A DNA stretch of 64,000 bases, from positions 5,713,246 through 5,777,245 of the forward strand of contig OZ017770.1 in assembly GCA_963969345.1 (NCBI GenBank). Direction: 5' to 3'. Positions 1 through 16,221 of the stretch are shown in pieces. The notes beneath the pieces were generated by a model. The model was given only the letters and a program-made list of their open reading frames with translations, did no database searches and had not been told where the DNA came from. How positions within the stretch are numbered: the stretch's first letter is position 1; each line of letters begins with the position of its first letter. The DNA is from Turbatrix aceti. Lineage: Eukaryota > Nematoda > Chromadorea > Rhabditida > Panagrolaimidae. A program made the translations under genes and the position numbers.

Positions 1-166
1 GTTTACCGTTATTTTCGCGCGTGCGCTTCTGTTTGTAGCTTCATTATAGTGGCGTTTTCTCCTGAGAATTCCCTATTGTAAACTTCATTTTAGTCTCTGA
101 GTACGCCGCCGTCTGAAACTTGCCAGAGTCCATTCCTGCGACAGCGCGCAGGTGTTTTTTACTGCT

Positions 167-1231
167 ATGGATTACCGTCTGTCACGCTCACAGTCACGTT
201 TTCCGCCAATCGATGAGCACCCGAAAGAATTTCATCCGGCTCCCCCTCTTTCGGGCGCTCAGCGTTCCAAATCACTAGACAACCGTCGCGACTTTGTGCC
301 TGACGATGACGTTGGGGACCAGTATCGCAGCATTGAGCGAAACTCAACTCTGCATGCTTCCATGCCCCGAAAGTACTACCGCGATTCACGCGGCGACGAC
401 AGCGGCTTCTTCAACGAAACCCTCATTATCCCAACGACGCAAACAAACAACCGACAAGGTTCAAGGATAAGCCTGGGTCATCGTGAACGTGACGAAGCTG
501 GTGAAGGCGACTGGACAAGTTATGATCGACAAGTCAGATACCACACCGAACGCAACGCTTATCCAGTGAGCTCACCCCGTCGGCCTGTGTACTACGACGA
601 CTACAGCTACCGATATCCTCCGCGCTATGCCGATGATTACGGATATGCCCAACGCGGAGCTCGTTACCAGCAACAACAGCAATACCCCATTGATTACCCC
701 CGCGGAGGTGAACAACATTCAAGAACCGTTGAATCTCAGTTCACCCGAGCTGGTCCTCCTCCTGGTGAAGCTCAGTTTGTCCGGAGTGCAGCCGAGAATC
801 AGGAATTTGCCCGCGGTGGTGGCGAAAATCGCGCCGCAGCCGAATATCGCTATGCCGAAGAAGAAGGTTTGTCGCCTCAAGTTCAAAGAGCTCCCCCTCC
901 TCTTCAAATCGACGCCGGGCAAACAACTCTTCGACACGACGGCGACGTCGGTGGAGGAAAGCACCAGCGCTATCAGTACCACTACGAGGCTCAGTCCGGT
1001 GGCGGAGCTGCAGGGGGCGCCGCAGGTCGTTACGCCTACTCAAACGGTCATACACTTCAAAAGCGAGGCGTTCAAGGCTACGTACGTCCCAGAAAGGAGC
1101 GTGTCTACCATCGCGTTGAATGCTGCTGTTTCTCGTTCAAATGGCCGCCATGGAGCTACGAAGAATGCGAACCTCCCCGGGAGATGTATCCGAAGCCCCC
1201 CAAAAGTCTGCCACCACCCTCACAGTACTAA
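167..1231 (+). CDS. Tyr/Arg-rich, largely disordered orphan protein
   Basis: Single open frame of 354 codons from ATG 167 to TAA 1231; the frame is already open from 101, so the first ATG was chosen. I do not recognise the family. Composition is dominated by Arg, Tyr, Gly, Gln, Ser and Pro: a Tyr-rich stretch near residues 140-165, a short poly-Gln near 167-172 and a Gly/Ala run near 275-285. Near the C-terminus a compact Cys/Trp patch (VECCCFSFKWPPW) is followed by a Pro-rich end (PPPSQY). No signal peptide or membrane segment is seen, so a cytosolic or nuclear scaffold-like protein is inferred. An acceptor-like TTCATTTTAG ends at 93 and could be a leader trans-splice site. The next gene starts only about 160 nt downstream on the same strand with no AATAAA between, so the two could be one operon, or this could be the 5' part of the myosin-tail gene joined by a splice I could not find. 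Confidence 0.6.
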   Translation: MDYRLSRSQSRFPPIDEHPKEFHPAPPLSGAQRSKSLDNRRDFVPDDDVGDQYRSIERNSTLHASMPRKYYRDSRGDDSGFFNETLIIPTTQTNNRQGSRISLGHRERDEAGEGDWTSYDRQVRYHTERNAYPVSSPRRPVYYDDYSYRYPPRYADDYGYAQRGARYQQQQQYPIDYPRGGEQHSRTVESQFTRAGPPPGEAQFVRSAAENQEFARGGGENRAAAEYRYAEEEGLSPQVQRAPPPLQIDAGQTTLRHDGDVGGGKHQRYQYHYEAQSGGGAAGGAAGRYAYSNGHTLQKRGVQGYVRPRKERVYHRVECCCFSFKWPPWSYEECEPPREMYPKPPKSLPPPSQY

Positions 1232-1392
1232 TCAGTCTACAGATACAAATTTTGCGCTCATCTTTTGTAATGCACTTTTTGTAAATAAGCAATGCCTCTT
1301 TTCTCTGCCTTTTACTCATTTTTTGAAAAATCAGCTCAGTTGTGACAGTTTTATTTGCATTTTTTTAACACATAAAAGTTTTTTTTATTTAG

Positions 1393-3380
1393 CACTATGC
1401 GGATTGGGACAATCAGAACATTTACGGTGTTCCTCAACAAAGTAAGTTGACTACCGTTGAGATGGCGATGCGTTTTTTCCGACCACCCAAAGCAGGCGAG
1501 TTTGGTACGCTGCCTTTTAAAAGCAAAAAACAGAGCTGGTCATGGATGGAAATCAACGACAAAGTCAAATTCGTGGATAAGCCGATCACTCAGTCTCTCC
1601 TGCGTTTTGACAACTTGCTCAGCAAACTGGCCGTAGAAACTTTTCAGTGTGAGCCAATTTCCCTATTTCAGGGGGGGGGATCATTGAAAGCTCATTTTGT
1701 CATCGCAACTATTTAACTGCTCTATTTTTTAGGCATTATGCGATACATGAATGATTACCCTCTCAAAAGAGGACAGACCATTACCGATTGTGTCTATGAG
1801 GTTCTCTCCTTGTGTCACACAAACATGCCTTTGAGGGACGAAGTTTACTGTCAAATTATCAAGCAGACAACTGCAAACAGAAGTCGTCGGTCGGACAGTT
1901 TGCTTCGGGGTTGGCGTCTTTTTACGATACTGACAGCCTTCTTCGCGGCTTCCGACGGTCTCCAGCCCTACCTGCTGAAATACCTCGCCGACATCGCAGG
2001 GGACCAGCGACGACCGTTCAGCGGTGTCGCTCAGGTTTCTCTTGCAAACTACAAACAGACTCAGAAATTCGGAGGCCGAAAGTTTATCTTGGCAGCTGCT
2101 GAAGTTGAAGCAATTACGGTGACAAAAAAATTAAATGATGCAATAATAACCAAAAATTTTAGAACGGAAAAAATATTAAACGGCAAGGCTTTGAACTGCC
2201 GGGCGGACAAAAACGAGTTCTCAATATCAAGACAATTACCGTCGTCGAAGAAGTCATCACAGAACTCTGCAAAGAAATGAATATTTGGAGTTGCGCCGAA
2301 CAACACGAATTTTCTATATGCTACATTCTCTTGAAGGGTTTGACTAAAATTTTATTATTTGTGTAAAAATTGTTTATCTTTTGCTATTTTTTTGTAGATA
2401 ACTCTCTACATGTATTGAGCAACGATGAATACATCCTCGACATCACGTCAGAATTAGAATCCCGAGACGAAGATTATACCTTGCTGTTAATGCGAACTGT
2501 TTGGATTCATCCGCTGCGAGAAGATAATCAGCTTTACATCGATGTGCTTTTCTTCCAGGTATTCGCCCCCACAATTTTCTGATAATTTTTAATCAGTAAA
2601 ATTTTAGATTGTTCCTAACTACATGACTGGTCTTCTGACAACGCTGCCGGAAGCCGACAAGGTATCTGCTAAAACCTTGGACGATGCAGCTATGGCTGCT
2701 GCCTTGCTGCACGCTGCCAGGGGAGGCAATGCGGCCACGCTATCCAAAGAGACAGTAATGTCTCTCGTACCTCAAACAGTCTTCCACATCTCAGGACTAT
2801 CACAGAGCAACTGGTTAAAACGTGTGACACAGAAGCTGGCAAAACTTCCTTCTGATTGCCTTTATTCTGCTGCTCGTCTGGAATTTATACGTACGAAAAA
2901 CTTTAAAAAAAGTTTTTTTACTGTTTGACTTTTTTAGGGTTCATTGAAAAGTGGCCACTCTTTGGATCCAGTTTTTACTTTGTCTCCGGAGTGATACATG
3001 AAAATCTCAATGTCACAGACGCGATCATTAGCATTAACAAGAACTGCATCAAGGTACTCAAAAACCATACCATGACCACTTTGGAGAGCTTTGATCTATG
3101 CGATGTCCAGTCGTCTCGAAAGTACGTACTGGGCGACAAGTCTTATCTTGACATCAATATTGGGTTTAACAATTCCACAAGTGGCACTATTCTTCACATC
3201 GAAACTTCAGCGGTTTGTGTTTTTTTTTTTAATTTCAGTATTAGTTTTTTTTTACATTTTAATTTTCAGAGCGAGGAAATAGCGCGTACAATTGGCCAAT
3301 ACATATACCTAATGAGTGCAAACAGACAGGATCCAATCACCGTTTTTACTAATCAAAACAACAACTATTCATGTGCTTAA
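1393..3380 (+). CDS. Myosin-XV-like MyTH4-FERM tail protein (5' end uncertain)
   Basis: Seven exons: 1393-1648, 1733-2118, 2163-2337, 2398-2558, 2608-2890, 2938-3212, 3270-3380; 548 codons plus stop, all phases agree. A MyTH4 domain comes first (VEMAMRFFRPPK, then CIMRYMNDYPLKRGQ and RDEVYCQIIKQ, then FGGRKF), followed by a full FERM domain: F1 around ELPGGQKRVLNIK, the YILDI and VPNYMTGL segments, and F3 from FIEKWPLFGSSFYFV. The order and wording resemble the C-terminal tail of class XV unconventional myosins, which bind cargo and act at actin protrusions. No motor, IQ or SH3 segment lies upstream within the window. Exon 1 is open from the TAG at 1390; the first in-frame ATG is 1462, which would cut into the MyTH4 start, so an upstream exon is likely. 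It converges with attractin (stops 224 nt apart). Alternative: PLEKHH/MAX-1-type protein, but no PH domain is seen. Confidence 0.85.
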
Positions 3381-3604
3381 AGCCTTATTTGTTTTCCAAA
3401 TGCTTATAAAAATATTTAATTTTAGTGCGTGACAAACACCGCATTTAATACGGCTCATATGCATGCATGTTAGTGAAAGAGAAAAAAATGATGTCATCGC
3501 AGATATCTTTATAACCGTACATTTGCATATGTTGTAAAAGAAAGCCATGATATTGGCACAAATCTCAGGCACGAAGCCGTGCTGCAAAAAAATGCGGAAA
3601 TTCA

Positions 3605-6600
3605 TTACGAGTTGCCCGAAAATGGATTTTTGAAAGAAATGAAACGTTTGAAAGTCGACTTCTGACTCGTTTGAGAGCTGTCAGCATCAGGGGGCTGTAG
3701 AAGTGCTAATTGTGACTGAGTAAGAGAGCACAGAGACGAGGCAACCGCGAGGCCAGATGTTCCGTGAGGCGTGTACTGCTCCCCTCCGGTCGGAAGTCGA
3801 ACGATAAGCGTGTAAATGCCTGCTTGGTAATTGCTACAAGGCTCCACTGAGATAGGGGTTGCACCATCGTAAGAATTGGGAGAAAGATCAAGTTGCACGG
3901 AGGCAAAAGGCCGCGATGCGAGGCGTTCGATTTCGACGTGTCGCGACTGCATGTGTTGATACCGCTCGACGCGCTGCTTAATAATCCAAACCAAGCCAGC
4001 GATGACTAGAAGTATGACAAAGCAGCTGAAATTGAGGCTTGTATAAGCTGTAACGCAAAGAGAATGTCAACGCAAACGTACGCGGAAAAAATGACAAAAA
4101 ACAAGACCCAGTTGATAGGAGGCGACTGGGCAAAGCTAATTTGGATTTTAATGGGAGTCGTGAAGTTGAACACCGACACATGATAGGTGGTATTTGCTTC
4201 TGAGCCCAAGGGATACTCGGGGTCCGTAGCTTTATACGTTTTTTTCACCCCATTTACGTCGCAGGGGGTTGGCACTAGCAATTTTTTCGAGCGCAGTGTT
4301 CCGTCCGGCGCGGTTGTCGATATCTTGACTGCTAGCACTGCTGTCGTGCTTTCGGCGCAAGTAATGGAAAACTGGACATCGGTGTCTGCCTAAAAAGAGC
4401 CGAGATTAGATATAGAAGCTCTGAAGAAGACTTACTTTGTACGGTATGGCAAAGAAATTAATTTTATTAATGTATTTGTCTTTTTCTTCGACCTTTTCCA
4501 GTTTGAAAGTAAAGATGAAGTCAATGGCCAGTTTGTCTAAAAGTTATGAACATGCATTTTTTTCGAAAAAGACTGCATGAATCTTACATGAGCAAGTTTT
4601 GTTATTCTTAGGATCGCCTTCATATTTGGGGTCGCACACGTCACAATGCGAGCCACTGACTCCCTTAGTCGTGCAGAAGCAGTCCCCGGTTTCGTGATCG
4701 CATAAAGGTTGATTGGATTGATCGTTGCATTGGCAAGCTAAAAAATGTTCTTGGGATATGTATATTTGTTTGCTAATTACCTGAACATGTGCCGCCATTT
4801 TCTGCATTTCCAAAAAATCCATCGGCGCAAAATTCGCAGCGGTCCCCTGTGGTGTTGTTCGAGCAAGAAATGCAAGGCTTTACACCGTTTACCGCAGGCG
4901 CTTTGTAGTCGCAGCTACCGTGACCGTTGCACTGGCATTCAGGCTGATCGGTGTAGTACCACTGCTTTTTCTTGCATTGCCCGGCTTCAAACGGTCCTTC
5001 GGGGCTACCCGGGTAGCACGTGCCAAGGCCTGTTCCACTGCCGTCATCGCACCACCCACAACGAGGCCCGACTGACTGGCACTCTTGACACGTCTTGTGC
5101 AGCGTGCAATTATAGGCATCTTGGAGGCAAGCCTTGTTGTGGTTAGAATTGGCTTGAGTAATCCAGGATTGGCACTGTCCGTAGGGAAAGCTGATCATGT
5201 AGGTATCCATAGCCACACACCTCCTCGTAGACGGGCACCACATGCAATTTGCAAGGGTGCAGTTTTGGCAGTCACTATGCTCCGCGCAAGGCAAAGGACA
5301 CGTAGCGTTATCCGTATCAATAATCTGAGAACTGCGTAGTTCAGTAAGGCTTTTTATGGCAGTTGGAATGTGGGTAAGGGCAGCAATGCGTTCGCTCTGA
5401 AGCCGACTTCGCTGTTGAATAAATTTGGCTAAAATGTTGTAGGGTTATGAAAAATGCCTTGTAGCCTTCTAATGACAACCTTCATCAGCCTTAGAAATGC
5501 AGGTGTGTCTGGTGTGATCCATGGTAAACCAAGCGCAATATCCAAGCTGCCGACAAGCGTAGCAATTTGTTGCGAGGCTGCATTCCCGTTTTTCAGTTGG
5601 AACTGTAGACATTGCCTGATCGATTGCGGGACAGCTTTTCAAATCATTCGTTGTCGCAGATCCATCGGGACAGCCCGTGTTGGAATTAACACAGTTGAGC
5701 GTAGTTTCACACCATCCGCAGCTCTTCTGCATAAAGCAGTCTTGACACGTTTTCCGCTCCGAGCATTGAGATGTTTGTCGGCTAAAAAAAGCTCCTGTTG
5801 AGAATTGTCACAATTTGTTTGCCAACTTGCCTTATGCCGGGACACTTTGCAATGATATTTCTTGGACTCTCGTTTTTTATGAGCGAAATGAAGCTTTGAC
5901 GGTATGAAACGTTGGATTGTGCCTTGGTGCAATTTTTGTTTATAAACACGCATCGAGCACCGTTGTTGTTGATAGTGCATTCATCCTCGTTTTGGGCATT
6001 GGGATCACATCCAGCTAAAAAAATTCATTAATTCCTATTGTCCACACCTTTAATCTTACGTAGCGTCAACTTGAGTGTATCGTTCTTCATCATGCCGTCA
6101 AACCCTCCAAAAATGTAAACATCGTCGTTGTAAGCAGCGCTGGTGTGTCCGTAACGAGCGGCAAGTTTTAAATAACGTGTCAAATGATTTGTCCACTGCT
6201 TGCATACTAAATTTGCCGTCTAACCTTTGAATAGCGTGTTGCGTGACTTACCTATATCGTAAACAAGAACGTGCTCGGAAAAACACTCGCTGCCCCTGGC
6301 AACAGAGGATTCATTGTGGTTATTACCCCCTGTTATGATAAGTTGTCCGTCAACAATAACCGATGAATGTCTGAATAGACGCAGTCCGCCTGGCTTCAGA
6401 CTGGTCCATGTGTCTGCGTCAGGATCGTAGCTCAGGAGTTCGTCATTGATGTTGTAGGCTGCTTCTTGTACAGCCTGGTTGTACCCTCCGTAAACAAATA
6501 CCAGAGGTGATTGTGAGGGTCGAAAGTAGAGAGATGACGAATGCCCAAATCTGCCGAAAATGTTACCCTGTTGCTCATTGAGTGACCATGTCATCGTTTC

Positions 6601-7984
6601 TATAATAAAATTTCAATGATTATGTTTTTCGTCTGCGCGAGTTAATACATACGAAAATGAAAAACTTGAATGTCGTGGACGTAGCCTTCGTTGGGGTTGT
6701 ATCCGAAGAAGACATACATCGAGTCTTTGATCACGTGCGCTGAATGTCCAGAGACCGCTTTGGGAACTTTGTCCGAATAATTTTGATGGGGATTGAGCAA
6801 GGTCCAAGAGTTGTGATCCAAGTCAAAGACCCAAAGCTCGTTTGTTATCGTGCGATTGTTCTTTACGCCACCAAACAAATAAATTTGATTCTGAAAATTT
6901 GAATATGATAATTTCTAAATGTGTATAAAATGAATAATTTTACCTTGTAATATACAAGAGAATGATCATAACGACGTTCTGGCGGCGTGTTATTCGACCA
7001 AATTTCGGTATAATTCCTCGTTACAAAATCGTATGATACAAAATTAGACAATGATGAACTTTGGAAATAATAGCCCCCAAAAATATAGGCAGTGGTATTG
7101 TGTGTTGCCATCGCGTGTGAGGCACGTGGGATAAAGTTTTTGTTATTCACAAATACGGAATCCACAACCGCGTCTCCGATTAGGGTTTCGCAGCTTGCAC
7201 CGTGAAAATTTTTTGGACAAGCACAAGCCCCGTTTTCGCAGGCTCCATGCACGCAAGGCCCTACATCAACCGAGTCTTCTGGGCAGAAGGGTATTTCACA
7301 GTATTCTCCCTTATGAGAACTGTTACAATGGCATCTGCCATTTGTACAATTTCCATTACCGCTACAATTGTTGGGGCATTTGTTCCAGTCGAATCCAATA
7401 GAAAATCCTTCCAAATCGTAAGCCAGATCACTGACAAAGTATACCATAGCTTGACTTGAAGGCACCTGAATTTCTCTACCTGCTTGCGATCCACTAAAAA
7501 AATTTTATGTTGTTTAAAACCCCTTTCAAAGTGTGCCTATTTACCTCAAAACAGCTACAATATCATTGTTGACGGAATCTCCATCATATATATACACGTG
7601 ATCCCAGCAGCACTCTGTCGCGAATGTATTTAATGAAAACGTAACGGGTCCTGCTTCGCCATAAATAATCCATAAACACCGGGACGATGATGTGTAGTTT
7701 CCTTGTCCGTCGGTTATGCTATGCGGCGATGATGCATTGAGCATAACTCGGCCAGAACACCGGTCGCAATACTGACCTGTCCATCCACGAGCACACTCAC
7801 AGCGGTCCTTGTTCAATTGACCATTATCACAGCGCTCCTTGTTGGCAGCCAATCCCTTCTGGCCTTGTACCACGCTTTCCACATCACTTATATGACTTAA
7901 AACAATAACCAGTAATACTAAGATCAGCTTTGTGTACAGGTAGGGAGTGATAGAAGTGAAATGTATCTGGCAAGGGGAAAACAT
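3605..7984 (-). CDS. Atrn: Attractin-like transmembrane protein (ATRN/ATRNL1 family)
   Basis: Twelve exons, listed from the ATG: 7984-7545, 7493-6944, 6890-6653, 6599-6252, 6206-6060, 6014-5831, 5781-5480, 5428-4781, 4737-4588, 4536-4436, 4389-4082, 4025-3605; 1278 residues. Order: hydrophobic signal segment near residues 18-33, EGF-like module (CECARGWTGQYCDRC), CUB domain, two more EGF-like modules, about six kelch repeats (about 285-575), PSI-type cysteine modules (CGWC motifs), laminin-EGF modules (CNGHGSC, CDVCDPKYEGDP), one membrane helix (near 1126-1150) and a cytosolic tail carrying the family block ERLASRPFASV. Attractins are type I membrane proteins linked to melanocortin signalling, myelination and cell guidance in mammals; the role here is inferred. 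The C-type lectin domain of mammalian attractin is not seen between the PSI modules. One intron has a GC donor. Confidence 0.95.
5782..5830 (-). other. GC-AG intron in attractin gene
   Basis: The exon ending at 5831 reads ...GGCATAAG and is followed by gcaagttgg rather than a GT dinucleotide. Joining it to the exon starting at 5781 (C CGA CAA ACA) restores the cysteine-rich frame (CPGISRQTSQC) and the gene's total length stays a multiple of three. The AG|GCAAGT context is the strong form expected for genuine GC donors. Confidence 0.75.
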
Positions 7985-12419
<4,435 letters not shown>

Positions 12420-12842
12420 TTTTTTACACTACCCATGACTTGTTTGATCCTTGACATTTTTACGTACATCTGAAACTCTCTCTACGCCCTTTATATTTCT
12501 TGGACTTGATTTTTCTGACGATCTATGTATTTTTTGTCCTCTTATCATTTCTTGTTCGTATCTCAAATTCATTCCAATTGGTTGAAAACTTGGATTGTAT
12601 CAAAAATAGATGCTTACTACTATTTAGTGCGGGATTTTCAACTCTGTGATTTTCACATTTTTTGTCAATTGTATTTATTTTTTTTTCATATCGGTCGTAC
12701 TTATTAGCATTTTATCTTTCTACATGTCTGTCGTCATTTCATACATGCAGTTTGTTGAACTTGCCTTTCTTTCTCTTTCCTGGGCGTACTCAACAACACG
12801 ATTTCAGCGTTCTCACCGCCGTAGATACTTAGAAATTCCTTT

Positions 12843-12848
12843 AATAAA
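12843..12848 (+). terminator. AATAAA polyadenylation signal, TMEM184
   Basis: Canonical AATAAA on the plus strand, 424 nt beyond the most distal TMEM184 stop. It is the first exact hexamer I noticed downstream of the gene. Confidence 0.4.
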
Positions 12849-13574
12849 CTAGCCGGTCTTTTTCTTATCTTTGATCTTGATATCAAAAAATTAAAAATAT
12901 TTTCCGACCAATTTTCCTTTGGCTTTTTTCTCTTTTACGCAGTTTTTAAATTTTATCTATAAAATCGTCTGGTATAATAGCTCTAAAAATCCAGATTTCC
13001 CCTCGAAACGCGATTTGTCGTGATTTTGTTGAGGTGCGACATCGGTTTAAAGCATATCCAAGGCAAATCAAGAAACTCTAAGCAGCATTTGTAAGACATT
13101 TTGTTTTTACCATGTCACATTTATTTCTGTTTATAAATAGTTGCACCAAATTTTTCTTTGTATTTGAAAAAAAAAATTCTTTACTCTAAAAAAAACATTT
13201 CATGAAAATTTAAGCATTGCACCAGGTATGGCATTCCCGAATCCACTTTTTCTGTAACTTTTATACTGTTTCAACGTCTTCTTTGATCAGTAAGCCAATT
13301 GACTGATACAGACGACCTCAGCGCTTGACGCAGAATATTCTCGGTTCATCTTTAGACTGTTTTTCTTTCTCTCTTTTCTATGCTTTTTTTCAAAAGAATG
13401 AACGGATATAAATGATTGAAAAGCATGCAAGGCACTCTCGAAGCAGGACGTAATTATAAAGGTTGACTCGGACCAATATTGATTACACACTTTGTTTTTT
13501 TTTTCGAAATCACACTGCTGTGTGCAGGGAAAACACGAATAATAAAAAGCAAGCAAACAGAGTAAGCGGTTGTG
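12849..13574. other. Intergenic, TMEM184 to wolframin
   Basis: AT-rich spacer between two genes on the same strand. I see no open frame of interest, repeat or RNA gene; it should contain the promoter or leader acceptor of the downstream gene. Confidence 0.6.
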
Positions 13575-16221
13575 ATGTTTCGCGGTCGACGCTCATCAAA
13601 AGATCGTCTTTCCGACTCTTCTGACGATGAGGACTTCAAATCATCGTATATCGGTCGCCATCTGGCAGCTGCGGACGGTTAGCTTTGATTTGACCGAGAA
13701 TCTTTTTATGCGTTGTAAATTGCAGAACGTTCGCGATCCGCCGCTCAACGTATGTACCGCTTTATCCATGGCGAGAACAGAAAATACCTACCTGAAGACT
13801 CCCTCAACTTCCTTCTCAGAGAAGCCGAAAATTCCGGTGACGTCACTCAGAAAGGTTTTTTGATCACTTATATATTTTGTCTGACTGGGCCACGTGACAG
13901 CCACGTTATTTTGCAGATATCCTTCAAAAGCTCGTTGATGCGGCGGATTCAGACGACGCCTTCCGGGGGCTGAACAACGAAGATGACGACGATAACGAGA
14001 AACTTTTGGAAAATTTGCGACGTCTCAAAAATAACGAGCAGGAAGCTTTTTTTCTCAAAATTAGAGGCCTTGATTCTTTTGTTGAGTACTTGTTCGAAAA
14101 ACTTCACCAACAATGGCGAACCGTTTTTTACGCCGTACTTCCTTTGCAACAACTTCAGACCCTCGTTTTAATCTGCATGGTGCAGTTTATAAGGTTATCA
14201 GCTTACCACACACATGGCTTTTATGCGCTTTTTAACTTTTTAGTGTACATCGCCTCGTCAGTACACTTCCCGTGATTTCCAGCTACTTTGCTTTTTTGTC
14301 CATGGTATATTTTACACTCAAAATGTTTCATGACAGAAGCATACTTCGGGAAAAGGCAGTTTGGAATCGATTGATCAAAATCTTTATGGAGAGCAAAGAG
14401 GACAAGGAAGCGACCCCTGTGGCCCCGGATGACAAAGCAAAAGAAGATGCAAAGGATGCCGCGGAGGATGAAAAATTTCCTGATACCACTGAAAATCCAG
14501 AAGATGTCAAGGATGTTAAAACCGAAACAGTTGAAAATGAAGACTTGCACAGGAAAGAAGCAGAATCTTGTGGCAGCGGATTCACAACAAGCTGGGATCC
14601 ATACGTCAATTTTTTCCTCTCTTTGTTTTTCTTCCTCTTCGCAGTCGGAGCAGCCGAAAAAGGAATTCCGAACTCAATTTTGTTTTGCGGAATTTCTGTC
14701 TTCTTTGCGGCGTTATGTTTTGTGGCTCTCGCCGACAGCACCGATCACTTTGCACTCATCGCTTTGCTGGCAAATTCTTTGTCATGGTAAATTTTAGCAT
14801 TTCATTCACGAAAAAAAACCAAAAATGTTGGATTTCAGCTTTCCGGTCATTCTTTCACGAATGAAATTCAGCATCGGTAATTGGCAAATTTGGAAACCTT
14901 TTTTCAAGTTTCGCCATCACTATTTCACTTTTGGTATCAGTTTACCCTCCCTGGCTTTTATCATCGTTCCCGTGGTCTTTCTCATCATGATCCACCGACA
15001 TCGAAACTCAACCGACTCCGTGCTGCGAACCATAATCCCCCACATAGTATGCGTAGTGTGGTGCGATGTCGCTGTCACTATGTGGCTCATAGGATTTGAA
15101 TCCTTTACCGCTTCTGGATGCATTCTGACTGCTGCGCTCATTTCTCTGATTGTTTTTCCCTCCTACTGTGGCGCCATTGTGGCAGGCGGGATTGTCTTTT
15201 CACAGCTACGAACAGCAATCAATCTTGTTTGTTTTTTTTTCATTTTTAACGTGACACGGAAGTTCTGTTTTTAGCTGACGACAATCAAAATCCTCATTAC
15301 CGTAGCCGTTTTATGTTTGCCATTTGTAGCCGGAAAAATTTTTCGTTGGATGGCCAAGAAATGGCATGTGAAAGGTAATTTCTGGTTGAATTGGCTTATT
15401 AATATTAACAATATATTTTTGTACATATTTATTTATTTTCAGCATTCACAAGTGAATCGAAGCAAAAATGGGTCTTTCTTGGAGCTTATATTTGTCTCCT
15501 GCTTATGGCTATATCTTTTCTATACGAGAACGAATCATCATTTGATGCTTCCTCAGATATTACGAATATGACATGGTCGCAATTTGATCGTCACTGCCAA
15601 CCAAATAGGCCTAACATTGTGCAGAGCCAAATAGAATGCGCACAACTCAAAGGCACCGCTATCAACTGGAAAGGCAGCGTTACGGCTGTAAAAATCATAG
15701 CCATAGACAACAGCTTTGAAACTCTGCTAGATTACCTTCCCGACGCCTTAGGGCAATTTCTGCGCTGCTTTTACGATACTGACACGACTGATACGAGGAA
15801 TACGCAACGAGCTTCCGGGATGCGGCCTAATGAGTGCAGCCTCACCAACCACAACTCCTATACTTTTGAAATAGAAGTCTCGGGGCCATACGGCGAGCGT
15901 TCTATCAGTGCGGCTAAGGGTCAAATCCAACTCGTAGCCAGCAATACGTTTACCCGTGTCATGGAGCTCGTCGACGAAGGCGATGTTATTCGATTTGTGG
16001 GCTTCTTTGATCACTATCCAATTTTCAAATATCCACCCCGTATTAAGCTCATGCAGCTTGAATGCGTGCATTGTAAGAAGCTGTATAACAACAAGGAAGA
16101 CCACCATCTCAAGTTTGTCAGCGTAAAGACAGATCGACGACGACTTTGGTCACGCATTTTTTACGCTTTTAAGTTTATGTTCAACTTCGTTTTTGCCCCT
16201 TTATTTACGATTGTGTCGTAA
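13575..16221 (+). CDS. wfs1: Wolframin (WFS1) homologue, ER membrane protein
   Basis: Seven exons: 13575-13677, 13726-13854, 13917-14193, 14244-14786, 14839-15226, 15275-15374, 15443-16221; 772 residues (human wolframin about 890). A charged N-terminal cytosolic region is followed by many membrane helices (roughly residues 155-480) and a Cys-containing C-terminal luminal domain. The latter carries family features: an [17 protein letters not shown] block, [11 protein letters not shown], an ECVHCKK motif matching the SCLNC region of wolframin, and the closing [17 protein letters not shown]. Wolframin acts in the ER membrane in Ca2+ homeostasis and the unfolded-protein response. An acidic, Asp/Glu/Lys-rich insert (about 60 residues, 14389-14568) lies between two membrane segments. 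The alternative of an unrelated polytopic protein is unlikely given the C-terminal match. Confidence 0.88.
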
